Of a stretch of DNA of 64,000 nucleotides, positions 12,723 to 21,173 are shown in pieces. The position numbers and the translations under genes were made by a program. The stretch comes from Tanypteryx hageni. Its lineage: Eukaryota; Arthropoda; Insecta; Odonata; Petaluridae. The notes below the pieces were generated by a model that had not been told where the DNA came from, made no database searches, and was given only the letters and a program-made list of their open reading frames with translations. How positions within the stretch are numbered: position 1 is the stretch's first letter; each line of letters starts with the position of its first letter. The DNA lies in the NCBI GenBank assembly GCA_028673005.1, contig CM054113.1:37328117-37392116 (forward strand), read 5' to 3'.

Positions 12723-12763
<41 letters not shown>
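12709..12763. repeat. Flank phrase plus (TA)n microsatellite, left
   Basis: TTTTCCGTAAGTTGTTA leads into an alternating TA tract of about 38 bp. The same phrase with one base changed leads into another TA tract at 13134-13199, so the foldback element is bracketed by a repeated flank. Confidence 0.8.
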
Positions 12764-12764
<1 letters not shown>

Positions 12765-13118
12765 ATGTCAACAAGGTGTTGGGATGAGGAAACCCAGTGA
12801 GCACTCACCAATCAGACGACTTCAGGTTGGCGAGGCCCCGGGGATGTCGAAGCGACACACGTAAAATAACACAAAAACACAGAAACATCACAAACGTAAA
12901 GCTTTCGGAACTACTCCTTCTTCAGCTACAGAGAGTGATCTCTCTGTAGCTGAAGAAGGAGTAGTTCCGAAAGCTTTACGTTTGTGATGTTTCTGTGTTT
13001 TTGTGTTATTTTACGTGTGTCGCTTCGACATCCCCGGGGCCTCGCCAACCTGAAGTCGTCTGATTGGTGAGTGCTCACTGGGTTTCCTCATCCCAACACC
13101 TTGTTGACATCCATATAT
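12757..13118. mobile_element. Perfect foldback element, 179-bp arms
   Basis: The arms 12757-12935 and 12940-13118 are exact reverse complements by base-by-base reading, separated by TGAT. Apart from the first few TA bases, the arm is complex sequence, not microsatellite. Each arm contains a CTGAAGA...TCCGAAAGCTT phrase near the centre and a GC-rich segment (GAGGCCCCGGGGATGTC). There is no ORF. It is most likely a non-autonomous foldback/MITE inserted in a TA tract. A TA dinucleotide target duplication, if present, would be invisible in that context. The absence of any mismatch between arms suggests recent insertion or arm homogenisation. Neither tandem nor LINE sequences in this window match it. 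Confidence 0.85.
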
Positions 13119-13133
13119 CTATTTTACCTTTCC

Positions 13134-13147
13134 TTTTCCGTAGGTTG

Positions 13148-13203
<56 letters not shown>
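13134..13203. repeat. Flank phrase plus (TA)n(CA)n microsatellite, right
   Basis: TTTTCCGTAGGTTGTTA is followed by about 50 bp of alternating TA and a short CA run. It repeats the left flank (12709-12763) and runs straight into the dispersed repeat that starts at 13204. Confidence 0.8.
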
Positions 13204-13205
<2 letters not shown>

Positions 13206-13974
13206 TAGTAGTTGGTGCTTGCATACTGCAAGCATTACATCTCAGCATAAAAAAACATTCATTATTCATCTTTCATCATTACACATATATTTTTAATTCT
13301 AAATATTTCACCTCCGCAGCGATTTTCGTTTTTCCCACATGTAAAAATAATATTTTAAAACAATCCCCAAATGTTGCAATTTTAAAATTTTTACACTTTC
13401 TCCATTATGGGGTACTAATGCTACACATTTTAGCCAAATTTTTAAGTTGTAGCACTTCTAGAAGTAAAATAATATTTTTCTAATTGTTTAAATTTAAATA
13501 ATTTTTAACGGCCGGCGAAATTCATATATGGTAAAATTGAAATGTTTATTTGTGCAAATTTACTACTCTGTAAATAATTTGAAAATTTCAGCTTCCTAGC
13601 TCATCCCGTAGTACCTAAACAGTTATCCAATTGTTTAAACTTTAAGAATTTTTAACTGCCAAACAAATTAAAATATCAAAATTTGTATAATCCCTATTTC
13701 GTTTTTTAAGGAATTCTACTTATAAAAAAAATTTCAACTCCGTGGCACATTTGGAAATACATAAACCTTGAAAATTTGTTTAAACAATTGCGAATTTTTA
13801 GCGGCCGCATTGTTGCACTTTTTCAAGATTTTCGTTTTTTCTAGTCGGTTTTGCACAAAATCCTACCTAAGAAAAAAATTTCGAATCTCCAGCACATCTG
13901 GAAGTGCCTAAACATTAGTATCCTCCTGTTATATATATGTTATATCCTCCTCTGTAAGAGTCGTCGATATATAA

Positions 13975-13980
<6 letters not shown>
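13204..13980 (+). repeat. Dispersed ~780-bp repeat, copy 1
   Basis: This block matches 52234-53025 along its whole length in the same orientation. It opens with ACTAGTA and a hairpin (TGCTTGCA, TAC, TGCAAGCA at 13216-13234). It contains about three diverged internal units of roughly 147 bp, each carrying a GTTTAAA...AATTTTTAACGGCCG-like phrase (near 13484, 13632, 13779). It ends with a TATATCCTCCTCTGTAAGA...GTCGTCGATATATA phrase. There is no coding capacity. It could be a non-autonomous element or the untranslated part of a LINE; copy 2 lies just upstream of a LINE. Confidence 0.8.

Positions 13981-14005
<25 letters not shown>
13966..14005. repeat. (AT)n microsatellite
   Basis: An alternating AT tract passing into a short CA run at the 3' edge of the dispersed repeat. 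Confidence 0.85.
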
Positions 14006-14013
<8 letters not shown>

Positions 14014-14886
14014 TACACATAAAATTCAATAACCGAATGGTGGTACCTGCGCCCTGGCACAGGAATGCAACTGTACGATGATGGGTCAGGGTTATATTAC
14101 AAGTCGCATTCGTAATAATAAAATATTTTAACCTGTTTTTTAGACTAATGTTAAGAATAATAGATTTGAATGATAAATATTAAATTCTTATTCTTCAAAA
14201 ACGATTAAGATAAAAATGCAGATAGAATACACACACGCAGCGTATTAATCAAATATTTCTTGCGTGATACGCATGCCATAGACACCATGCACAGATGTGT
14301 TGTGTTCCGGAAGAAATTTACATAGGCCAGCAAAGTTTTCTGGTTATCGCTAACTACGAAAAGAATCAAAGTGCAGTAATGAGGGTTTATTTTCAGAGCG
14401 GCTGAGATAAGAGATCGTCTGGATTTGCAACGAAAATGTATATGTAGAGAATTATAACTTTGATAATTCGAAGGATTTCTTGATAAAATCGGGCATAAAA
14501 ATAGAAACTGGCTCAAATAACTGATTGGCGTTCCGAAGGAACTGTTAGTTAAAGTAAGCAACCTCTTGCGCTATTTATCACTCCATCTGGAAAAACAAGG
14601 ACAGAAAAATAATTGTCCGTTACAAGATGCTAAACGATATGATAACGAAGGGAGGGACCGAAACAATGGCTAGTTAAAGTTAATTACTTATATAGATTAG
14701 AGACAACACAACATCGCAGTGTTACATAAAGGATATATTACTTTCCGAGTACAATTAAGTTAACTCCAATAGCCAGAAAATGGTTGGGAAAATTAGCTGC
14801 TCATTTCCACTACAAATCAGCTGTCTTCGGTGGCAATTCAAGTTCTTCTATTTATGATGTTTAGTACGTTTTCTCAAAAGAAAAAA
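14006..14886. other. Non-coding stretch, no recognised feature
   Basis: AT-rich, with one 118-codon minus-strand frame (14205-14561) that I do not recognise and that has no supporting motif. Confidence 0.4.
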
Positions 14887-15260
14887 TCTGATGTGGCCAC
14901 CGCATGACTTTCTCCATACCTGTAATATTTCTAAAAATTCCAAATAGGGTAATTAATAATAAATATTTCAAGGAACTGCGAGAAAAATTTAGACTTGACA
15001 AAGAACAGAAATAAACTCAATCGCAGCCTTCTGATATAGCCACGAAGCTCCAACAATTAAGAAAATGAAAAGGAGCGTTACTAAGACGTAACTAAGCGTC
15101 AATTGTCTACAGTAGTCGCCGGTAGGTAGTGTGGTGGTGGCAGCAAAAAATTAGTTTTTAAAATACCTATTAAACAATGCATTCGTATATGGGAAAATGT
15201 GTCGACCAAACATTGTAGAAAATTAAATTTCCTACAACTTTTATTCCATTACTTTTTTAC
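14887..15260 (+). repeat. Dispersed repeat A, copy 1
   Basis: It matches 19105-19445 in the same orientation with scattered differences. Shared landmarks in order are AAATCTGATGTGGCCACC, CATGACTTTCTCCA, TTTCTAAAAATTCCAAATAG, AAGGAACTGCGAGAAAAATT, ACAAAGAACAGAAATAAACT, and GTCGCCGGTAGGTGGTGTGG-like sequence. The last part gives AGAAAATTAAATTTCC. It is non-coding, of unknown class. Confidence 0.8.
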
Positions 15261-15480
15261 TTTCTCATATACGTAGTATATTGAGAAAATACTGTTATCG
15301 TGAAAAAATTAAACCGATATTTGTATGGAAATACACATTTTAGTTGCCCCTGAGTCCATAAAATTGGTTTTCGCCATTCCATCAGTCTGTCTGTTGGTCT
15401 GTTCGCCACTCGAGGGCCCAAACGCTTACATAAAATCGAATGATATTTCGTATTTTTGCAACATATCATCTTTTGCAGAC
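15255..15480 (+). repeat. Dispersed repeat B, partial copy
   Basis: It opens with TTACTTTCTCATATACGTAGTA and contains AAATACACATTTTAGTTGCC and CCTGAGTCC. It resembles the plus-strand copy at 34700-34990 and the reverse complements of 19620-19930 and 20560-20800. It is non-coding and more diverged than the others. Confidence 0.55.
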
Positions 15481-15675
15481 CCTTTTTTCATAAAAATGAT
15501 ATTGCCATACAATAAAGGGTAGTTTATTCTTGGCGATTTTTGGAAAAATTTTATTTACTCAAAAATGGCTCCAGAGAAGTTGATTAAAATCAATCCAATT
15601 ATAGAGCTTGATGTCACAAATAATACTGCGTAAGCCATATGTCTCTTTAAGTCACTATATGGCGTCCAGTGACAT
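15480..15675. repeat. Dispersed repeat C, copy 1, abutting the mariner 3' end
   Basis: It is similar to 18590-18785 in the same orientation. Shared phrases are TTACTCAAAAATGGCT, GATTAAAATC, CTTGATGTCACAAATAAT, TAAGCCATATGTC, and CGTCCAGTGACATTA. Similarity stops at about 15675, where the mariner-derived sequence continues. The segment may be the 3' end of that mariner family, because its minus strand continues the transposase C-terminus weakly, or it may be an independent repeat into which mariner inserted. Confidence 0.65.
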
Positions 15676-16893
15676 TACAATGTATGCTAAGCTACCTTAC
15701 CAAAGCCTTATGACCTCACGCCTCTGCCGCGATCCATTTAAACTCTTACTACGTTTGAATGAAACCAGTTCAAAACTGCTTGTTTGGCCTCACATATCAA
15801 TTCCCAGCAAACTCCCTTGATGTGCTCCTTTAATTTGGGAAACAGAAAAAAGTCCGAAAAAGCCAAGTCTGGACTGTAGGGTGGGTGAGACAATGTTTCC
15901 CAGCGCAATTCTCGAAGCACAGCTCTTGATACCGTAGATGAATGTGCTGGAGCATTGTCATAGTTATACAGAATTCGCCGGTGCAGTTTCCAAGGCCTTT
16001 TTTTTATAAGTGCAGCGTTCAGTTTTTTAAAACTTGTTCGTAATAACCTCCTGTTACTGTCCGTTGCCCCTCAAGAAAATTGACCATGATTACACCTTCA
16101 TTATCCCAAAAAACAATTGCCATAACCTTCTTGATTGATTGTTCAGTTTTGAACTTTATTGGTCCACTTGACCCCCTTGGTAACCATTGTTTAGATTGAA
16201 TTTTGCTTTCTGGATCGTACTGGTAGATCCATGTTTCATCACCAGTCACTATGGTGAAAGAAATCTTCTGGGTCTACATCAAATCGGTTGAGGAACTCAA
16301 CTGCTTGGTCAGCTCTCTGAGTCTTGTGTTCAGGGCGCAACACTTTCGGTACCCATCTAGCAGAAAGCTTGCTTAATCCTAAACTATCTTTGAGGATTGA
16401 TTGAGCTGAGCCATATGAGATGCCCAAACATTTTGCTATCATTTGCACTGAAACTCGTCTATCTTCTTCCACAATTGATTGGACAGCGACCACGGTTTCT
16501 TCGTTGATCGACGTTGATGGTCTTCCACTTCGATAGTCATCTTTAATGTCTTCTCGTCCAAGCTTAAACTGTTTAATTCATTCATTAACTGTAGTTTTCT
16601 TAGATGCATCATCTCCGTAAACTTTCTGCAAAGCCTGAATAATGGCATTCGATTTCATCCAAGTTTTGTCAAAAACATTATGTTTACTCAAATCTCAAAC
16701 TTTAAGTTATCCATACTCATGAATTAATGGGTTAGAAAAACTGCTTTTATATTATAACAAATGAATGAATTATTACAAAATATTGAATTTATATGGCTAA
16801 GATATTGCTAGTTTTAGGCACAATGCTTTGTTATTATTTGGAATGCAGGAACATTGTTACTGAAACTTTCCGGGAACTTTTTGATTCACCCTC
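15676..16893 (-). mobile_element. Mariner (Tc1/mariner, D34D) element, broken
   Basis: The minus-strand transposase (15738-16658) lies about 200 bp inside a candidate 5' terminal inverted repeat at 16866-16893. Read on the minus strand, that repeat begins CGAGGGTGAATCAAAAAG, a form common among mariners. I could not find a matching inverted repeat on the other side; the 3' end merges with dispersed repeat C. The flanking TA target cannot be fixed with confidence. The element is transposition-defective as it stands, because the ORF is frameshifted. Confidence 0.75.
15738..16658 (-). pseudogene. Mariner transposase, D34D, frameshifted
   Basis: This would be the cut-and-paste transposase that binds the element ends and moves the DNA between TA sites. 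From an ATG at 16656-16658 the N-terminus runs as a helix-turn-helix region (IIQALQKVYGDD, then FKLGREDIKDD, YRSGRPSTS, SIVEEDRRVS, IAKCLGISYGSAQSIL). One in-frame TGA lies at 16578-16580, where Trp is expected. The catalytic core follows: VTGDETW (first Asp), YDNAPAHS (second Asp), and HPPYSPDLAFSDFFLF (third Asp). There are exactly 34 residues between the second and third Asp, so all three acidic residues survive. Frameshifts occur near 16249, just before VTGDETW, and near 16025 in an A-run. The C-terminal 30 or so residues after NWFHS are lost to a stop at 15738. Mariner transposases are usually about 345 residues; about 300 remain. Confidence 0.9.
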
Positions 16894-16984
16894 GTTTATA
16901 TCATACATATACACATACACACACACACATATCTCTTTACATATATACAATTACACACATAAACATATGCCTGTTAACATACCA
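16894..16984. repeat. TA/CA-rich microsatellite between mariner and LINE
   Basis: A short stretch of CATATACACATACACACAC-like repeats separates the mariner end from the 3' end of the minus-strand LINE RT. It may be the LINE's 3' tail. Confidence 0.6.
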
Positions 16985-18545
16985 TTAGAGCAATGAATAC
17001 TCTATACTAAGGAGCCAATCTTTAATTTTAATTTTTACTTTGCTTTGTCTATTTAGTGTTTGTAATTCCTTAGGTAGTTTAAACATATTAGGAATACTCA
17101 CTTTCAATTGTCTTCCACCACATTTACTAAAGTACTTCGGAATTTCATATTTAATTTTATTTCTAATATCTTTTTGGTGTGTTGTTACTATGTATTTGTT
17201 TTTTATATTTATTAGAAAAATAGTTATCTGTGATGCAAACATACTTGTTCAGTAGAGGTATTGCCAATACTCCAGCATTCTTATACATATTAGTACAGTA
17301 TAATGTTTTATAGTTATTACAATAACACTTGTTTTCACATTGATAAGGAACTATAAGTTTTACAATTCTATTTTGATTTTTGATAAGCAGATTTAGGTAA
17401 GTTTTGTTTGCATTACCTGATATGGTTATGCCATATCTTAAAAGACTTTCCACCATGGAAAAGTATATCATACGTTTAACTTGTTGTGGCAAAATATTTT
17501 GCAGGTGATATAGTTGAAATGAGATCTTTCTTAGGTTGCTATTTATTTTTTTAATGTGTTCATTAAATTTGAAGTTTCCATCAATAATTATGCCTAAGTA
17601 CTTGTATGTTTGTACTTGCTCTAGGAATTCACATGTGCAGTTTAATTTTTGACTGTGCAAAAAATCATGTTCATGAAGGCAGATTTTTACCTTTTGTCTT
17701 TGTGGAACTTTATTAAAAAAGTGCATAGTTTTGGTTTTTTTACTATTAATTATCATTTTATTATCATGAGACCATCTATTTACTGCATCAAAGTCCTTTT
17801 GCAAGTTGTTTTCTGCTGTACTGTAATCTTTATGGCCACTAATCAATACCACATTATCAGCATAGGCAATAATCTTATTGTTTAATTAAATGAATTATAT
17901 CATTTATATATATTATAAATAAAATAGGGCCCAGTATAGAACCCTGAGGTATACCATAAGTTACATATTCTGAAACACTCACAGTTCTATTTAATTACAC
18001 TTTAATCGCTCTGTTGTTTAGGAAACTTTTAAACAAATCAAGCTCTGATCCCCTAATGCCAATATTTTCAAGTTTTACAATCAATTTATCTATATCTGCT
18101 GTATCAAATGCCTTTTTATAGTCTATATAACATGCTATAATATGGTTATTTCTGTCTAAATTATAATTAATCAGTTCTGAAAATTCTTCCAATGCCTGTT
18201 TAGTACCTTTATTTTTTGGAACCCAAACTGCATATTTGATATAATTTTATATTTATCCAAGAACTTTAATATATATTCAGAAACATATTTTTCCATAATC
18301 TTATTAACTGTGGGTAAAATTGATCTTGGCCTATAATTATTTAGGTCGGTATGCAATCCCCCCTTATATATTGCTATCTTCAAATCATGTGGAACAACGC
18401 CATATTTTAAGCAACTTTTTATTAAATTTGTTGTAGCATTTAATAATGCATAATTGTTTTTAATATCCTTTAACCTAATGTTATCATAGCCAGGTGCCTT
18501 GTTTGCCAAGTTATTTATAATTTCCTTTATTTTTTTAATTGTACC
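16985..18545 (-). pseudogene. Jockey/CR1-like LINE reverse transcriptase, dead
   Basis: This is an RT domain of a non-LTR retrotransposon read on the minus strand through several frames. In order it shows NKAPGYDNI (18480s), NYRPRSILPTVNKIMEKY, QFGF near 18230, CYIDYKKAFDT near 18115 (motif A), GIPQGSILGPILFIIYIND near 17900-17955, YADN near 17860 (motif C), YKYLGIIIDGNFKFNEHI, YFSMVESLLRYGI, and a C-terminal segment with YEIPKYFSK and PKELQTLN ending at 16985. Breaks lie near 18230, 17997, 17885 and 17170-17200. The second catalytic Asp of YADD is replaced by Asn, so this copy would be inactive even if frames were restored. No endonuclease domain is found upstream, so the copy is 5'-truncated. 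Clade placement is tentative. Confidence 0.85.
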
Positions 18546-18589
18546 ATCATATCTCATATGTATGGATAATATCATGCATAAAAGGCATT

Positions 18590-18785
18590 CTGAAGAGATA
18601 GACGATATTGCGCAACAATTAAGGGTACTTATTCTTGGATATTTTGAAACAAAATTCGATTTACTCAAAAATGGCTATAGGGATTTCGATTAAAATCCAT
18701 CCAAACGTACAGCCTGATGTCACAAATAATATTAACTAAGCCATATGTCCCAAAAAAGTTACTATATATCGTCCAGTGGCATTAT
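18590..18785 (+). repeat. Dispersed repeat C, copy 2
   Basis: It is similar to 15480-15675 but here lies without any transposase next to it. Similarity ends near 18785 within CGTCCAGTGGCATTA. Confidence 0.7.
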
Positions 18786-19104
18786 TTCTGTACAAGACGC
18801 TCAGTGCACGCGTCAGAGGTGAGGGGGAACCCAGGGATTTCCTAGTCTAAAATTCCGTACTTCTCTTTTAACGCCACGCGCTTATTAGTACGAGTTATTA
18901 GACGTGAGAGGTTGATGGTGTCAGTCGCTTTGGTTCTGTTGCTACGCATTATTAACATAATTGGCAGTGAACTGCCAAGCACAAAGAGTTAATTTCGGGG
19001 CAAAGAGTGTAGTGAAACCAAACGTATATACTTATATGAGCAAGTTTGTGAAATGTATATTGCGCCGTTTATTACATTCATCAAATATTAAAGCAAATAT
19101 AAAA
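18786..19104. other. Non-coding stretch between repeats C and A
   Basis: Slightly GC-richer. Contains AATTGGCAGTGAACTGCCAA, a short inverted repeat near 18960-18980. No gene recognised. Confidence 0.4.
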
Positions 19105-19445
19105 AATCTGATGTGGCCACCACATGACTTTCTCCACACCTGTAGTATTTCTAAAAATTCCAAATAGGTTAAATTATAATACATATTTTAAGGAACTGCG
19201 AGAAAAATTTAGACTTTACAAAGAACAGAAATAAACTCAAACCGCAGCCTTCTGATATTGGGTATAGCCCTAAAACTGCAACAATTAAGAAAATAAAAAG
19301 TAGAGTAGTGTTTACAATAGTCGCCGGTAGGTGGTGTGGTTGTGGCAGCTACAATATTTAGTTTTTAAAATATTATTATATGGGAAAATGTTTCGAACAA
19401 AAGTTTTAGAAAATTAAATTTCCCACAATTTTTATTCCAATCTTT
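19105..19445 (+). repeat. Dispersed repeat A, copy 2
   Basis: It is the direct-orientation partner of 14887-15260, with the same ordered landmarks and small indels. It confirms a repeat family copied twice within 4.3 kb. Confidence 0.8.
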
Positions 19446-19619
19446 TACATTCATCAAATATTAAAGCAAATATTAAATAAATGGAATATCTCCTTAATAA
19501 TGCGTTCAATTAAAAATGTTTCAAACAAAAGTTATAGAGAATAATATTATCTATGCAATTTATAATTAACAACATTTACATTTATGAATATTTAAAGGAG
19601 TTATTTAGTTATTTGCTAA
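19446..19619. other. AT-rich linker
   Basis: Contains TTACATTCATCAAATATTAA, a phrase also present at 19071-19090 before copy 2 of repeat A. No gene. Confidence 0.4.
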
Positions 19620-19930
19620 AAACCAAAACATGCCTAGAATGAACATCCAATTCCGGTTGATCGATTTTTTCCAAAACCTAATCAGCTCTTCATTGTATAG
19701 TACTTTCTAAATATAAAATTTGGTATTGATATGGGTGTAGGTTTTCGAGTTAAAGCGCCCACAAAATCCTATCACATACAGATTGACAGACACACAGACA
19801 TCATGGAGAAAATAGTTAAAACGTCTTCAGGGGACCTTAAAACATTTATTCCCGCTGAAATCTCGAATTCGATTTTTTTCATGAAAACAATGCTTTCTCT
19901 ATATGAAGAAAGTAACAAGATTGGAAAGGT
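19620..19930 (-). repeat. Dispersed repeat B, inverted copy
   Basis: Its reverse complement matches 34700-34990. Shared phrases in that orientation are TTACTTTCT, ATTGTTTTC, CGAGATTTCA, GTTTTAAGGTC, CCTGAA, GATGTCTGTGTG, GATAGGA and TTTTGTG. The plus-strand frame at 19731-19973 is a by-product. Confidence 0.75.
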
Positions 19931-20545
19931 GTACTATAAGTCGGAGTACACAGTTTCCAAATGCGTTATTTGAGATTTCACAGTGTTATAAATATTTTTC
20001 GCTCATGAGTATTTAACGGGAAGCTAGCGAGGTACGTTGTAAAATACATGTAGGTCTTTATGTAAAGTAGTCGTAATTATTGTCCTATTTTAACCAAAAT
20101 TGGAATCGATCAACCAATTTTAGCAAAACTCCCCAATACCGAATTTCATCAAAATACGTCTAGCGGTTCCCACGTTGAAACGAACATTGTAAACTACATG
20201 TAGGTCTTCATGTAAAGTGCTCGTAATTGTTGTCCGATTTTAACCGGAATTCGGTCGACTAATTTTAATAAAACTTCCCAATACGAAATTTCATCAAAAT
20301 ACGTCCAGCGGTTTCCGAGTTGAAACAGTAACATTGTAAACTACATGTAGGTCTTCATGTAAAGTGGTCGTCATTTTGTCTGATTTTAACCAAAATTGGA
20401 ATCGGTCGACCAATTTTAGTAAAACTCCCCAATACCAAATTTCATCAAAATACGTCCTGCGGTTCCCGAGTATTAACATGCGGACGGCCGAACGAACGAA
20501 AACGACCTCCCCTATATGTGTTCACTTCGTGCAATGAACGCATAA
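19921..20545 (+). repeat. Repeat D, copy 1, with three internal ~148-bp units
   Basis: It matches 36836-37406. It starts with a small hairpin-forming leader (GGAAAGGTGTACT ... TTTCCAA). It then has AATGCGTTATTTG at 19960-19972 and ends with CAATGAACGCAT at 20532-20543, an imperfect terminal inversion. Between them lie three tandem units, anchored by TACATGTAGGTCTT at 20045, 20195 and 20342. Each contains CCGATTTTAACC, CAATTTTAG, CCCAATACC and TTTCATCAAAATACGTC. The end carries a CGGACGG run and CTATATG..TTCACTTCGTGCAA. It is non-coding and probably a non-autonomous element. Confidence 0.8.
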
Positions 20546-20559
20546 AAACGGATAGGTGA

Positions 20560-20805
20560 CAAGAGTAAACACCCATTTCCGGATGACCGATTTTTACCAA
20601 AAACCAATCAGTTCTTCTCCCTTTAACAAAAATGTCAAATATAAAATTTCGCGTTGACCTGATTAATAAATAACTTTTTAGTAGTACCCACAAAATTCCG
20701 GTCACAGACACACCCACATACATCATTGATAAAATAGTCAAAACGTGTTTAGGAGGCCTTAAAAACAATATTTTATAATTCGTATATGGAGAAAGTAAAA
20801 AACGT
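20560..20805 (-). repeat. Dispersed repeat B, second inverted copy
   Basis: It resembles 19620-19930: ACACCCATTTCCGG, GATCGATTTTT-like, ACAAAATTCC, CAGACACACCCACATACATC, AAAATAGTCAAAACGTG, and ends ATTCGTATATGGAGAAAGTA. Together with 19620-19930 it brackets repeat D. Confidence 0.7.
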
Positions 20806-20863
20806 GCTTATGTGAACACTGCGTCTGCCAGTCTTTCTGTGAACAATTTTGTTTTAAGAGATA

Positions 20864-21173
20864 CATGAAAAATTATTTTTAATTAGATTTCTCTTATTGA
20901 TTTATGAATTTTTCACAGATTGGATTTTCCAACTAGTTTATAGATTTTCCGTTAGTTTGTTTCAGTTTCGGAAAATTAAAAATTTTAATGGTATTGTAGC
21001 CAAACTACTGAAAATATTTGGAAAACTGTTTTTTAATTAGATAGCTCTTATCAATATATGAATTTTCCAATGAATGGATTTTCCAAGCACGTAGTTCATA
21101 GATTTTCTGCTAAGCGGCTTTGAAATTTGAAAATTCTAAACTTTGAAATGGTTTTGTAGCCAAACTCCTGAAG
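20864..21173 (+). repeat. Two diverged tandem units of ~150 bp
   Basis: 20864-21013 and 21019-21173 share TTTTTAATTAGAT, CTCTTAT, TATGAATTTT, GGATTTTCCAA, TAGATTTTC, AAAATT and TTGTAGCCAAACT in the same order. They are diverged but clearly homologous. Confidence 0.75.

Noticed and set aside
12757..13118. Functional hammerhead ribozyme call
   Set aside because: Only the CTGAAGA and GAAA boxes are present; stem I and a correctly placed cleavage triplet are not visible.
15390..15415. CTCGAGGGCC as the missing 3' mariner TIR
   Set aside because: Only the CGAGGG core matches, and the rest diverges from the 5' TIR at 16866-16893.
20032..20475. Regularly spaced repeats resembling a CRISPR array
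   Set aside because: Units are ~148 bp, contiguous and diverged, with no short repeat/unique spacer pattern, and the setting is eukaryotic.
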